A model generated the notes under the pieces. That model ran no database searches, was not told the origin of the DNA, and saw only the letters and a program-made list of their open reading frames with translations. Made by a program: the position numbers and the translations under genes. Of a DNA stretch of 64,000 nucleotides, positions 1-11,395 are shown piece by piece (the first letter of the stretch is position 1; each line of letters begins with the position of its first letter). Source of the stretch: Monocercomonoides exilis (taxonomy: Eukaryota; Preaxostyla; Oxymonadida; Polymastigidae); the NCBI GenBank assembly GCA_001643675.2, contig LSRY02000064.1:186001-250000 (forward strand), given 5' to 3'.

Positions 1-1337
1 GTTGTGCACATCTCAATCAGCAGCTCTGTCGTCTTCTCCCTCTCTTTGCTCAGCAGCTGCTTCCCATACTTCAGCACAAGCATCTCCCGCTGCCCGCTGT
101 CTCTCAGCGACCGGATCCTCCCAAGCGCCAGCAGCGGAACAAGCGATGCTGCTGGCACTTCTGACTCACACCCGCCACTCACACCCCCATAGCTCGATGA
201 GCTGCCCATCTTCCCCAATGATGATGATGATGATGATGATGATGAGGCAGAAAGCGAAGACACTCCACTCCCCCATCCTCCTTTCTCCTTTTCCCTCTTC
301 TCCTTCTTCTCCTTCTCCATTTCTCGCCTCCACAGCTCCCTGATCTCCTCCTCCCCCAGGTTCCCTTCCAGCATAATCCGCAGCGACCACTCCTGCCTCC
401 CTGCTTTCTCTGCCAGCCGCAGCGCCTCGCTCTCAAACCCTGCCTGGAAGCACACCCGGATGGCTGTGTTGATGTCGAATGAGAATGATGATGATGAACT
501 TGATGAGCTGATCGAAAAAGAACGGTCGAAAAAGTCGTTCAGCCTCTTCTGCTGCTGCATCTTCGTCAGGCAGTTGATCAGAAGTGTTGTGTGCTCCTTC
601 GTCGCTGTCAGCTCCTCCAGCGGAATTGCTGCACAAAGCGGATCCCGCTCTGCCTGCACCTGCCGTTCCCTCGCTCTCCACACCCCATCCACCCCTGCCT
701 CTTTCACCCCTGCTGCCTTCGCCCTCGCCTTCTCCCGCTCCACACTCTCCGTGAACGAGTGCAGCGCCAGCAGATAGTCTGCCAGCACATCCACCCGCCT
801 CCACATCAGCAGCCGCTCAATCGCAATGCTCGGCTGCACACACCCAATCGACCGCACGAACGCCTCCCCCGCACCCCCCGCGTCTGTGTCCCACGCATGC
901 CCCTCCAGCACACACACTGCTTGCTCGCTGTGCAGATGCCCTTGCACATACGAATGCAGCGACGGATGCAGCGCAGACGACGACCCGCTCAGCGCTGCCT
1001 CCAAATCTCGCCCCAAAGACGCTGGCCCTTTCAAGGACAGTGCCGATGGCTGTGGTGCTGCTGTTGTGGCTGTGCTGCCCTTTGGCCGCGCAGCTGCGCC
1101 CAGAAATGTCTCTGACAGAAGCCCGTCTGAACACCTCAGCTTGTTCATCCCAATTGCAATGTCCATCTTCCCGCGCTCTGCCAGCACCCGCCTCTTCAAC
1201 GCAAAGTCCTTCTCGAAGATCAAATACAGTCTGCACTCCAAATCAGCAAGTGCAGATGAAGAGGCAGAAGAAGAAGGAGAAGTGGATTGTGAAGTGGAGT
1301 CAGAAGGTGAAGAGGCAAATGAAGATGATGACGATTT
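1..1337 (-). CDS. VPS11: VPS11-like HOPS/CORVET subunit, partial (middle portion)
   Basis: A frame open from about 1337 to the left window edge encodes the clathrin-repeat-like middle of VPS11, the scaffold subunit of the HOPS and CORVET tethering complexes that act in endosome and lysosome fusion. Recognisable blocks, in order, are FVRSIGCVQPSIAIERLL, DVLADYLLALHSF, EHTTLLINCLTKM, FDINTAIRVCFQAGFESEAL with AEKAGRQEWSLRI, and YGKQLLSKEREKTTELL. These follow the family order. Family members have a C-terminal RING domain, which would lie beyond position 1. The upstream limit is an in-frame TAG at 1338-1340; CATAG could also be a splice acceptor in phase 0. There is no ATG in the frame and no room for the usual N-terminal beta-propeller before the divergent gene at 1740. 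Low-complexity Ser and Glu/Lys inserts interrupt the domain. The DNA is much more GC-rich than its surroundings. Confidence 0.8.
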
Positions 1338-1739
1338 CTATGCTTCTTATAAAATAAAGTGAGTGACTTTGCATTTAAATAAAGAAATAAATTATCATTT
1401 TTTAAATATTCAATTAAATATACCAAAGAATGAACAAATAACCTATGATATTTTTATCTATTAATAATCATTTAAAAAATTGCTTCGGAAGTGTAAAAAA
1501 TACTTATTTGTTCTTTGTTCATCAATTTTCCAAAATTTTTTCTTTCTTTTTTGATAAAGACTGAATTCTTTTGGTTTTTATTTCGAAAATGGACTTGACA
1601 AAAACTCTTTAATATTTATTTTTATCCTCATATTTCTCGGCTTTCTGCTTTTGTAAAACCGGAAATATGATGATTTTAAATACGATTCCAGATCAGTTTT
1701 TCGATAAATAATTAAGGTCACAGATCGCATTAAGTGAAC
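1338..1739. other. AT-rich spacer between divergent genes
   Basis: AT-rich DNA separates the minus-strand VPS11-like frame from the plus-strand amylase gene. It probably carries the amylase promoter. I see no convincing coding exon, including no beta-propeller exon for VPS11. Confidence 0.5.
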
Positions 1740-3357
1740 ATGATTGCAATATTATTGCTGATATCGGAATTATATTCAGTTATTCAAATTCCAAGATATC
1801 CATCTTTGTTGGAATTAAGCGCAAGACCTTGGCTTTATGAACTTGGAAAGAAATATCATAAGAGTATTACAAGTTTAAGTATGATTCCAGAAGCTGAATT
1901 TCAAGCAATTTCTCAAAGTGGATATAACATTGTGTGGCTTATGGGCGTATGGAGCTTGGGACCGAAAGGATTGCAGCACGATAGAACAGATTCTGGATTG
2001 AAAAGATCTTATGATCGTGTTCTTCCTGGGTTTGTTCATTTTATTTATTCATTTTTCAAAAATAATTTTCACTGTTCTTATTGATTATGTAATTCAATAA
2101 TTTTTGATTAAAACTCACATTTATTTCAGATGGACAAATGATGATGTCATTGGCTCACCTTATGCAATCAAGGATTATGTTATCAATCCGCAACTTGGGA
2201 CGCCACAAGATCTTACAGAGTTTAGAAATAGACTTCATAAATATGGAATTCAACTGTATCTCGATCTTGTTCCAAACCATTCAGCTGTTGATATGAAAAA
2301 TGTTGATGCGCATCCAGAGTATTATGTGAGAGCTCCACCTTCTGATCGTCCACCATATGACCCCAATATTTATTTGAGCAATGGCGTTGCTTATGGAAAA
2401 GATCCATATAGCGGTGCGTGGACAGATACTGCGCAGTATAACATGTGGGAGGAAAAGATGAGGGCACAGTTAATAACATATTTGAGAGTTTGCTCTCAGT
2501 ATGCAGATGGCGTTCGATGCGACATGGCGATGCTGTTACTGAACGATGTTATTGAGCAAACGTGGGGATATCAATTGCATGCTTGGAATTACACGCAGCC
2601 AAGTGCTCAATTTTGGGAGCAAGCAACAAAGACATTGAAACGTCTTGTGCCAGGCTTTTCGTTTATGGCAGAAGTCTATTGGGGACGCGAAAATCAGCTG
2701 CTTGGAATGGGATTTGATTGGATGTATGATAAAGATGGGCTGTATAACAGATTGACCGATGGGAATCTCGACAACTTAAGAGGATATATCAAAGGGACAG
2801 ATCTGTCGCACATGACTCATTTTACTGAGAATCACGATGAAGAACGAGCAATCACCAACTTTGGTTCAGTGAGCAGAGCAAATGCAGCAGCTGTAGTGTC
2901 GATGACACTGCCAGGCATGCGCTTTTATTTCCAGGGGCAGATGGAAGGAAAACAGAACAAATTGGATGTTCATCTGAGACGCTCAAAGGACGAGGAAGTG
3001 AAGCAAAATGTCGTGAATTTCTATCAAAAACTCCAGAAATCTTTGAACCACACTGTTTTCCATTCAGGCGACTGGCAGTATGTTGATCCAACAGACGTTG
3101 ATGGATCCTCGTGGAGGTTTTTGAGCTGGAAATGGAAGGAAGGAAAAGAAAAAAGACTTTGCATCATTAACTACTCAGATGGGCAGGCAGTTGCAAGATT
3201 CAAATGTCCTGATGTTTATGAAAAGGCACAGGGAGACGATGTTAAAGTGGTAGATGAGTTGAATGGAAACACATACAGCAGAAGCGCTTCAGAGATGAAA
3301 AATGAAGGACTATATGTTGTTTTGCCAGCCTGGGGAGCTCATATTTTCAACTATTAA
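1740..3357 (+). CDS. Secreted alpha-amylase-like glycoside hydrolase family 13 (intron 2030-2129)
   Basis: Hydrolase or transglycosidase on alpha-glucans such as starch or glycogen. The ATG at 1740 starts a hydrophobic leader typical of a secretion signal. Exon 1 ends at 2029 and exon 2 starts at 2130. The 100-bp GTTTGT...TTTCAG intron restores PGWTNDDVIGSPYAIKDY in frame, giving 505 residues. The four GH13 conserved regions are present: DLVPNH; DGVRCDMA with nucleophile Asp228; FMAEVYWG with acid/base Glu278; and FTENHDEE with Asp333. The length suits a single-domain amylase with a C-terminal beta domain. An AATAAA follows 12 bases after the stop. The catalytic set looks intact, so I expect an active enzyme; the exact substrate cannot be told from sequence. 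Confidence 0.9.
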
Positions 3358-3368
3358 CAAGCTTATTG

Positions 3369-3374
3369 AATAAA
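3369..3374 (+). promoter_or_regulatory. Poly(A) signal AATAAA of the amylase-like gene
   Basis: AATAAA lies 12 bases after the TAA stop at 3355-3357. Similar closely spaced signals follow other genes here, which suggests very short 3' untranslated regions and supports TAA as a true stop in this genome. Confidence 0.5.
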
Positions 3375-3497
3375 GAAAACACTTCTTATTTTTAATTATT
3401 TCATTTTCATGTTTTTAACTGTTATTTTTTTGTTTTTTCCCCCTGTTTGTCATATTTTAATATATGACGAGTTTTGATTGTGCATTATTCTCGTAAA

Positions 3498-3557
3498 TGT
3501 CTGTTCAAGCCATGGAAGTTAATGCACTGATCGAAGCAATACTGGCGGAAACAGCCG
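3498..3557 (+). CDS. Possible orphan first exon with a strong splice donor
   Basis: An ATG opens a 20-codon frame (MSVQAMEVNALIEAILAETA) that runs straight into GTAAGT, a consensus 5' splice site. It looks like a short initial exon. No convincing second exon follows in the next 1.4 kb. Acceptors exist (GACAG near 3602), but the frames behind them are short and AT-driven. It may be a truncated gene remnant or chance. Confidence 0.25.
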
Positions 3558-5023
3558 TAAGTAATAATTCAAATTTTCGCTAGAATTTTTTTTATTTGAC
3601 AGTTCTGCTCAATTTTTGTTTGTGTTAATTGTTTGCTGCTTAAATACACTTTTAAATATTATTACTCTATTTACCTATTTCGATGTCTCATTTAAATTGA
3701 CATATTTTTAAAGTCAATTTTTTTCCAAAAATGAAAGAAAGTCAGCATTATTCTTCTGTTATCTCGTCGTGGAGTGTCAATACTGAATCCTATTTTTGAT
3801 ATATTTTTAAACCTCTTTTTTTTTTTTTTAGACAATATTCAGAGTTGATTTATTTTAAACTTTAAAAAAATTTAAATAATAATTTTTGTTATTTTTATCA
3901 ATTTTGAGAGAACAGAAGGTGAGAGAACATATGCTTGTTTGAAGACTTTTATTTATCAGCAATTTCTTTGATTTTTTCCCCAATTTATTTCAATTATTCA
4001 AATGCAATTATCATTAAAAATATCTTATTAAGTAAATAAAAAAATACTGAGGATAAAGAAAGTTATCTTTCAGCAGTAATATGAATATCAGTACATCTAG
4101 TAACTGAAAATCGAAAAACAAAGATTAATCTTTGATGTGATAAGAAATAATTACAAAAAAACAAATGAAAAAAATGAAGCAAACTCAAAAAAAAGTGATA
4201 GAATGAACATAAAAAAAAAGACAATGAGGAAATGAAAGACGAACTTTGAAAAGAGAACATTAAAGTCTGTAACAATAAGAACAGAATCTTGTCAACAAAT
4301 AATCAACATCTCTTCGTTTCAACGATGGATGAAATATCACAAGAAACAAATTGAACAAAGACATTGCAGAACAGCTGTTCTTCAAACATGGCAAGATAAA
4401 AACATTCAATACAACAATATTCAAATAATAGATCATTTTCTTTAAATTATTCTTGAGTGAATAAATCATGAAAATAGCAATCAAAAGGAAATAACTGTTT
4501 AAAAAATTCAAAATTGTACACTTTATTCTTTTTGACAGCAAGCCATATAATTTGAGAACAAGAGAAAGAGGAAAACTTCAAAAGAATAAAGTGAAGAAAA
4601 GAAAATGAAAAAAGAAGCAGAAGAAGAAGAAGAGCAAAAAGCAAAAAAGCAATATGAAATAATAAGCACCACACAAAAAAATAATACAGAACGAAATTGA
4701 TGAAAACAATTGTCTTTATGAATCAGAAAGGAAACGAAAATTGAAAATTATCAAGCCATCAACTCTGATAGACAACAGCCAATGTGATATGAATGAAATG
4801 AATATGCTTATATTTTATATTTTATTTATTTATTTTTATTTTTATTTCAAATGCAATCAAGAGAATTATTACTGAAATGTGAATCAATACAAACAGAGTA
4901 ACCGATCTTCAAGCATTCCATCAGATACATACGCATCTGCCTTAAATGACATGCAATCACAGAATGTGAACAATAATTCCCGTTCATCTCCAAAAAAATT
5001 ACCCTCCAAAAAATTGAATGTGT
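3558..5023. other. AT-rich intergenic region
   Basis: Long AT-rich stretch with poly-A/T runs. A plus-strand frame around 4231-4446 contains FQRWMKYHK and VLQTWQDK, loosely like a coiled repeat, but it lacks a start and context. From about 4550 the plus strand becomes purine-rich. I see no gene I can support. Confidence 0.4.
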
Positions 5024-7550
5024 TTAAGGCTCAGGTGGAGGTGGAGGAGGTGTGTCGAGTGCAGGTGGTGGTGTCAGAGGAGGTGTCAATGAAGGAAGAG
5101 GAGGAGAAGGCGGCAGCGAAAAAGTGTCAATCGGAGGTGGAGTCGTCAGAGGCGTCGGCAGAGAAGAAGGAGAAGAAGAGGGAGAAGAAGAAGGAGGCGG
5201 TGGAGGAGGAGTCAGTGTGATAGGCGAGTCAGACGGGAGAGACAGAGCAGATGAGGGTGCAACGGGAGTGGCAGGGAGAGGGCTAAGTGCTGGCGGCGGG
5301 GGAGTCGAAGGCAGCGGCGGATCGAGCGACGAGCTGGAGAATGTGAGAGTGTTCGAAAACGGCTCGTCGCTTTCGGAGTTTTCGTTGTTTGCTGCCTGAA
5401 CGAGTGTCAGTGGCTCTGTGCCCATGGGATGGAGATAGTCTTCAGAGGGCATTGATTCTGAGTGTGGTGACAGTGCTGAGTCTGAGTATTTGAGAGGAGA
5501 AGAGACAAAAGAGGTGGAAGAAGTCATGTTTGGTGAAGCTGAAGAAGAATAAGCCGAAGAAGGAGTGGGAAGCGAAGTGAAATCGTCAGACGGAGAAGGA
5601 GAAGGAGATGGTGTGAAAGGCGACTGGCCATTCATCTGGGGAACAGGTGTTTCGCCCACCAGACTCGCCCGCGCAGGGAACGAAGGAGCTTCACTGGAGG
5701 CGTCGGGGTTTGGAGTGGCACTTGATGAGCAGCCAGAGCTGTCAGCACGGTCGAATGAGGAAGGAGTGCAGGAAGAGGATGAAGGAGAAACAGAAACAGA
5801 AGCAGAAGAAGAAGATGATGATGATGATGAAGGAGTTTGAGAACTGACACTTTTGTCGCTGTTGGATTCTTTTTTATCTTTCTTCTTTTTTTCCTGTGTG
5901 GCTTCGTATTCTGTCATGAGCTTTTTGATTTCCTTGCGTGAAAGAGAGATGCCATATGCAATTTTGATTAGCCCTTCGATGTCGACTTTCTGCTCCTGTG
6001 CTCCATGATGGATGTGCATAATCAGCTCTTCATATGATGGACAAGTGGTTAAATATGCTAAAAGGAAAATAAAATAGTTGAGGCAATCAATTAGAAATTG
6101 AAAAAAATAAAGATTGAAAGTGAATTTGAAAGCAAGAGATAAAAAATTTTTTTGCAAAAGGGAATAAAATTCACAAAATAAGTGTAATCAAATGGCTCGC
6201 TTTAAAGAGGAATTTAGATTCTTTTCTCTTCTATTATGTTTCGAATTGAGCTTTTTCTTTCTTTCTTTCTTTCTTTTTCTCAATCTCAGTGCACACGTTC
6301 AAGCAGCTTCATAAATGCTATCCCGAATCTGTACAGCACTTTACGCCCTCCAGCGAAAAAGCAGTCCCACACTCTCACAGCAGAAGAGAAAGGAAATGTG
6401 TACAGATAAATAGTCCAAAACCACTGGTCCGCAAATGGCTGCACGATTCGGCCTGGTTTAAGCCGGCATTTTTTGTATTTCTCCTGCATCTGCTGCTTGG
6501 TGGGCTAAGAATAAAAGAGGATGAATAATTATTTATTTTTTCAAAAATTACAAATATTTTTAACAATTCATTCTTCTTGTAAATTTCAAACCTTTCTTTT
6601 AATAAAGCTTGAGTCACTGTCTCCAAAAAATGTTGAGTTTGCAGCAAGAAATCGAAGCTTTTTGTAAACGCTTGGAATCTTTTTCTCTAATAGTCTTTCA
6701 AGCACATACATGCATGCAACTAACAAAGTAAAATTCGTTGTATAGAACTTTCTTATTCCATAAGACCCTTCATTCAGCATAAATACGAGCATCCAAAATG
6801 AATCCTCTGCATTGTAATACATGTTAAGGCAGCCGGCCAAGTACGATAAGCTCTGACAATAACCAAGTTCAGGATCAAATACAGCATAAGCCACTAAAGT
6901 ATGTAAAAGTTTAACTCTCCTGAAATCATTTATAAAAAAAGCCAAAAAAAAATTAAGAACATTGAACGGAATATGCAACTTTATTTCAAACTCTACTGAA
7001 TTACCCCCCATTAGATCTGTATAATCAGGGAAAGTGCGATCTAAGTCTTTTTCTATTTGTTCTCTGTGCTCGGTAGGCTTATCTTTCAAATCGTAAAAAT
7101 TTATGTTTCTATACTTAGGGCTAGCTCTAAGTTCATCAAATGCAACAAGTTTTTTCCAAGCACTTGATCGAATGCAATCGGGAATTCCTTTGGCACATCT
7201 CTGCTTAATCTAAACAAGGGAATAAAAATAAATACTCTGTTAAAAATTATTAGAAAATAAAATTCACACTTTATTTGGATTTGATTTTACCCATTTATCC
7301 CAATTATCAAGCATCACTCTCCATTTTCTTGTTCGTTCAACTTCTTTATTAATCTGCTCAGGAGTTAAGTCCGCATTTCTATTTTCATCATAATAAATAT
7401 TATTTTTTAAAGATAAAGCAATATTCCACAAAAAGAATATGCAATGCAGCGTTAGCACTTTATTGTTGGATAAAAAAAATAATTCTGATACTTTTCAATT
7501 TTAAAGCCAAATCTATCGAATTTCAACTTATCTTCTTTTGAAGAGGACAT
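5024..7550 (-). CDS. TBC-domain Rab GTPase-activating protein, six exons
   Basis: TBC proteins speed GTP hydrolysis on Rab GTPases and so switch off membrane-traffic steps. Exons join in phase: 7550-7492, 7378-7270, 7209-6980, 6919-6592, 6504-6297 and 6057-5024, giving 655 residues. The N-terminal region carries FDRFGF, then TPEQINKEVERTRKW and WDKW, the usual lead-in. The TBC domain follows. It has the arginine-finger motif IEKDLDRTFP and the glutamine-finger motif GYCQSL, the two catalytic fingers. After these come ADQWFWTIYLYTFP, RVWDCFFAGG and a final helix. After about residue 350 the protein becomes a Ser/Pro-rich tail (SSSS, PPPP runs) ending PPPPPPEP, probably disordered. Introns of 52-239 bp begin GTATC, GTGTG, GTTGC, GTTTG and GTGTG. 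Which Rab it acts on is unknown. Confidence 0.85.
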
Positions 7551-8403
7551 ATTAAAAAGTTATGTGAAACTTAAAATCCTAAGATTCTGTGAAGGCGTTT
7601 TCAATATCAAATTGGGGAAGAATAAAAATATCCGACCCATATTTGAGTAATTCAATAATCTTTTATAATCAAAACTGACAGATTCCATTAAAAACATGTC
7701 TTTTCGAACAGAAAATGATGGTTCACAGTATTAATAAAATATTTGATGTTCTTTTCGATTTCATTATCAACAAAAATGAATGAATAAAAAAGAATGAACG
7801 AATTCTGTCTGATTTTGGAAATTGGAAATTGTTTAACAGGTATTTTCACGTGAATGATATGATTCGATTGTGCAAAGAGATCTTCATTTCTAAAATAATT
7901 AGACCTTTTCATATGATAATTTTGGAAAACTTATAACAATTTGTAATGACATGTTATAAAAAAAAAAGAAAAAGAAAAGAAAAATATGCATAAAATCATT
8001 GGATGATGTGTAAAATTTCACGAACAATGGTTTAAAAAAATAAGATTAAAACAAAATACAATAGAAGCGTTGAAGAGTAAAATTCGCCAGTAACATATAA
8101 AACTGCAAAAAATTAGAATAATTCGAATAATTTACATTCAAAAAACTAAAACTAAACTAGAAATTTTCTGAACATAGCAAAAACAGAAGAAATGAAATCT
8201 TTGCAGACAAGAAAATTTAAAAAACAAAAAACCAGCACATGTTTATTGATTTTAATAATTTTCAAGCACAGTTTCCATTGAAATAGAGATTGCTTGCAAA
8301 ACCAGAACATACATACACATTTTATTCCTTCTGTTTATTTATCGAAAACCCTTTTATTCAACAATTTGAAGATGGCTTATAAATAATCTTCTATTGCAAC
8401 CTC
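7551..8403. other. AT-rich intergenic region
   Basis: Mostly A/T runs. A 74-codon minus frame near 7690-7910 has no family resemblance. The AATAAA for the next minus-strand gene lies at 8353-8358 (complement), about 45 bases after its stop. Confidence 0.4.
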
Positions 8404-10656
8404 CTAAAAATATGTCATTGCAGCAATGCCATTCAGAGCAGGGTTAACTTCCTCTTCGCTTTCAGCAGATGTTGAAGAAGATGTTGATGAAGTGTCAGAC
8501 GTTTTTCCTTCCGCTTTCTCTTCCACTTTCGCTTCTGTTTCAGCACTTCCTTCAGTTGATGCAGAGCTGTTTGCAGAACTTTCTGATTTTTCGGTCTGAT
8601 TTGCTTCATTTGTCGAACTATCTGTTGAAGAACTTGTTTCTTCAGATGATTTTTCATGTGCAACAATTGTCGTTTGCTGGGGATTTGCCAGTTCAGGATC
8701 AACCACGCTCAGTTGGTCTGTTCATATGGAAATGCACAATCATAATTTAAAAACAATAAATATATTCAATTTTCAATAAAATCATTGAAAAAAATATATA
8801 TAATGATTTTTTCTTTCAGCTATTTCTATTTTATTTCTTCGCATACTGACAACATATTGCGATCCTCCTCCTCTTGTTGGTGCATATGCCATAAGTTCCT
8901 TTCTCGTCTTTCCGAGTTTCTTCAACTCTTCTTCAGTTAGAGTCAATCCTTTCTGCATCAATTTCTGTTGCAGATCCTCAACATACCAATCTTCACCCTG
9001 TGAATGAAATTGAAGAAATAACGAAAAAAAGGAAGAAGAAATGAAACAAAATCAATAAAAAAACGTAATATGGACTTTAGTTAAAAGAAAGGAAAAAATA
9101 AAATATTGAAACATAAAATCGATAAAACAAGGAACATGCAAAAGATAATTAAAACTCATATCCCCAACCTTTGTCATTGTTATAAACGAGCATATGCCCA
9201 ACCAGATAACCAACAAAGAAGTGTAGAACATGATTGTCTGTCCTGGAAAGATCAGCCCACTTGCCGTCTTGACGTACATGTCGTACACTTCCTGAGGTGT
9301 AGCAAGCGGAAGACAAATTCCCACTTCAATGTCATCAGCTGGCGAATCTTGTGGTTCATTTCCTTCTAATGGCGTTGGTTTGGTCAAGTCAACACCCAAA
9401 TACGAGCAGCATTTCTTGGCTTGCTTAGTCGTCATGTTGAACGGATTGAAATTCAACTGTTTGATTTCGCGTGTCTCTTTGTCTCTCACAACAGTTAGCT
9501 TGCACACTCTTGAGCTTGAGCTGTCGGTAACAGCCTCAGCAGACCGAGTATTCATCACAAACCCCACAACGCCCACAATCAGCAAAACAACTCCAAAAAC
9601 AGAAAACATTGTCCCGTTTATCATTTGCGTCTTCTTCTTGTTGAATTTAATGGAGCCGCAAATTCCCCAGACGCCTGCAACAGCAAGCAACACTCCCATA
9701 ATGCACACGACAATCAGAATAGCCACCCCAGTTCCAAAGGAGGATGCCATGATGATGACAGAGTATAGAAAGATCAGCAGTGCGAGCACAAACAAACAAA
9801 AAGAGCCAAAAAAGAGAGATGTTTGCACCACGCCGCGCAAGCCAAGTCTTCTTGAGACAATAAAAAGTGTTATTAACTGAAAGTATTTCAAAAAATTTTA
9901 TTCAAAAGAATATCATAATTATTAAATGATATTCGTTTTATGCCAAATATTTATAAATAAAACAGTTTTAAAAAAGTGGCAAACAAATAAAATTCCTGCG
10001 ATAAGGCCAATTACTCCTGCAGCGATAGACAATCCTTCCAGAGACTATTTGATAAAAGATGATTAATATAACATGAAATAATTACAAAACTCAAAAAAAT
10101 AAGTCTATGAAAAGGATTTCCCAACATACATCTAGTAGGCTGCACAAAGATTTATTTTGCTTGATATCAATGTTGCATCCAACTTCCTGCTTTGAAGCCT
10201 TAAAGGAGATTTTTGACTTAATAATAATTAAATTTCAAAAAGTGCACAAACTGCAATGACTGCATCAACAATTGATCCATCTGCCATGATAATCGTTGAG
10301 ATAATAAACAGAGCAAGGGTTACTGCAAGCGAGCCAAAGAAATACTAAAAAATTGCATAAAAAAAAGACAAAACCAATACTTAACAATAACTGCAATATA
10401 CTATATAATATCATACAAGTTTTCCAAAGCAATCAACATTCGTGCATACGGAGAAAAATCCGAGAATCATGAAAACAACAAGCAGAACTCCCACCAACAA
10501 AAGAACAAAGAAGAAGAAATTGAATTGCTTGGTCTGACCCATCAAAATAGACGGAGCGACAACGAGGAAAACTCCAACCGCGCCGACGATGCAGATCAAG
10601 ATTGAAAACACAATCATACATGCTTTTGAAAGTTTTGGCTTCGGTTGGCCAAACAT
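8404..10656 (-). CDS. Tandem tetraspanin-like membrane protein (eight predicted TM helices), seven exons
   Basis: Exons 10656-10417, 10344-10252, 10198-10130, 10044-9964, 9876-9169, 8997-8847 and 8717-8404 all join in phase and give 551 residues. The first half has four hydrophobic helices (residues about 12-35, 45-70, 80-102, 136-158) with a small Cys-containing loop after the third. The second half repeats the plan: four helices and a large loop with a KKCCSYLG motif, close to the tetraspanin CCG, plus further cysteines. The cytosolic tail is acidic and Ser/Glu-rich. The second half has no ATG of its own, and the 86-bp intron joining the halves (9963-9877) has good borders, so one fused gene is favoured. 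Against this, exon 4 read onward meets a TAA at about 9924 followed by AATAAA, so two neighbouring genes or alternative ends are possible. Tetraspanins organise membrane microdomains; no finer role is visible. Confidence 0.7.
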
Positions 10657-11395
10657 CTTTCAATTATATTTTTATGATTCTGAATGAAATATATATATTT
10701 GATAAAGTATAAAAAATCGATTGTTTTGATTTTTAAATTTGTTTAATAGATTAAAAACAAAAAATCAATACCAAGAAATATTGATAATGGTTAAAATTTT
10801 TGGAATCTTCTCCTTCATATTAACTTGTTGAAAATTTTATGCATATCAATGCAATTTCAAGCATTTTATTTTAATCTTCACTTAAAGAATTGTTCAAAAT
10901 ATTTGCACCAACATATTGATTGGATATACGCAAATCAAACTGAAACAGAAACGAAATGATATGTTAAAAATTCTTGATCAACTGATATTTCTCATGAAGA
11001 GGTTATAATAACTTGAAGCATTCAAAGTAATTTAAACATATATTTCAGAAAAAGCTTTAACTTTTCAAAAATAGTTTTTTAATCTTTTTTAATTGCTCCA
11101 ATAAAAAAAAACATAAGCTATAAAATCTTTTCATTTAAATTTAAATGCGGAAAAAACGTTTTCACTTAAAAAAACAAAAAGATTATTAAAAATTACCAAT
11201 AAACTGATTGTAATCCACAAAAAAATTAAGAAAAATGCAAGTTATACAGAAATATTTAACAATATTATTCTTTTATTGAAAATCAAAGAAAAATCTAATC
11301 TTATAACATAATACAACAAACAACAATAATTATTTTTAAGCTTAATAATCCATTTTCGGATATTTGGTCACAAACATAAAGCAATCACAAGAGAT
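10657..11395. other. AT-rich intergenic region
   Basis: About 740 bases of A/T-rich sequence between the start of the tetraspanin gene and the 3' end of the next minus-strand gene. No supported features. Confidence 0.4.

Noticed and set aside
4231-4446. A Trp-containing repeat (FQRW...LQTW) resembling Sfi1-type repeats
   Set aside because: Only about 70 codons, no ATG at the front, only two weak units, and flanked by AT-rich spacer.
4879-5220. A plus-strand frame of 113 codons ending in Lys/Glu-rich sequence
   Set aside because: Most of it is the antisense of the Ser/Pro-rich tail of the TBC gene; the first part is AT-rich without family resemblance.
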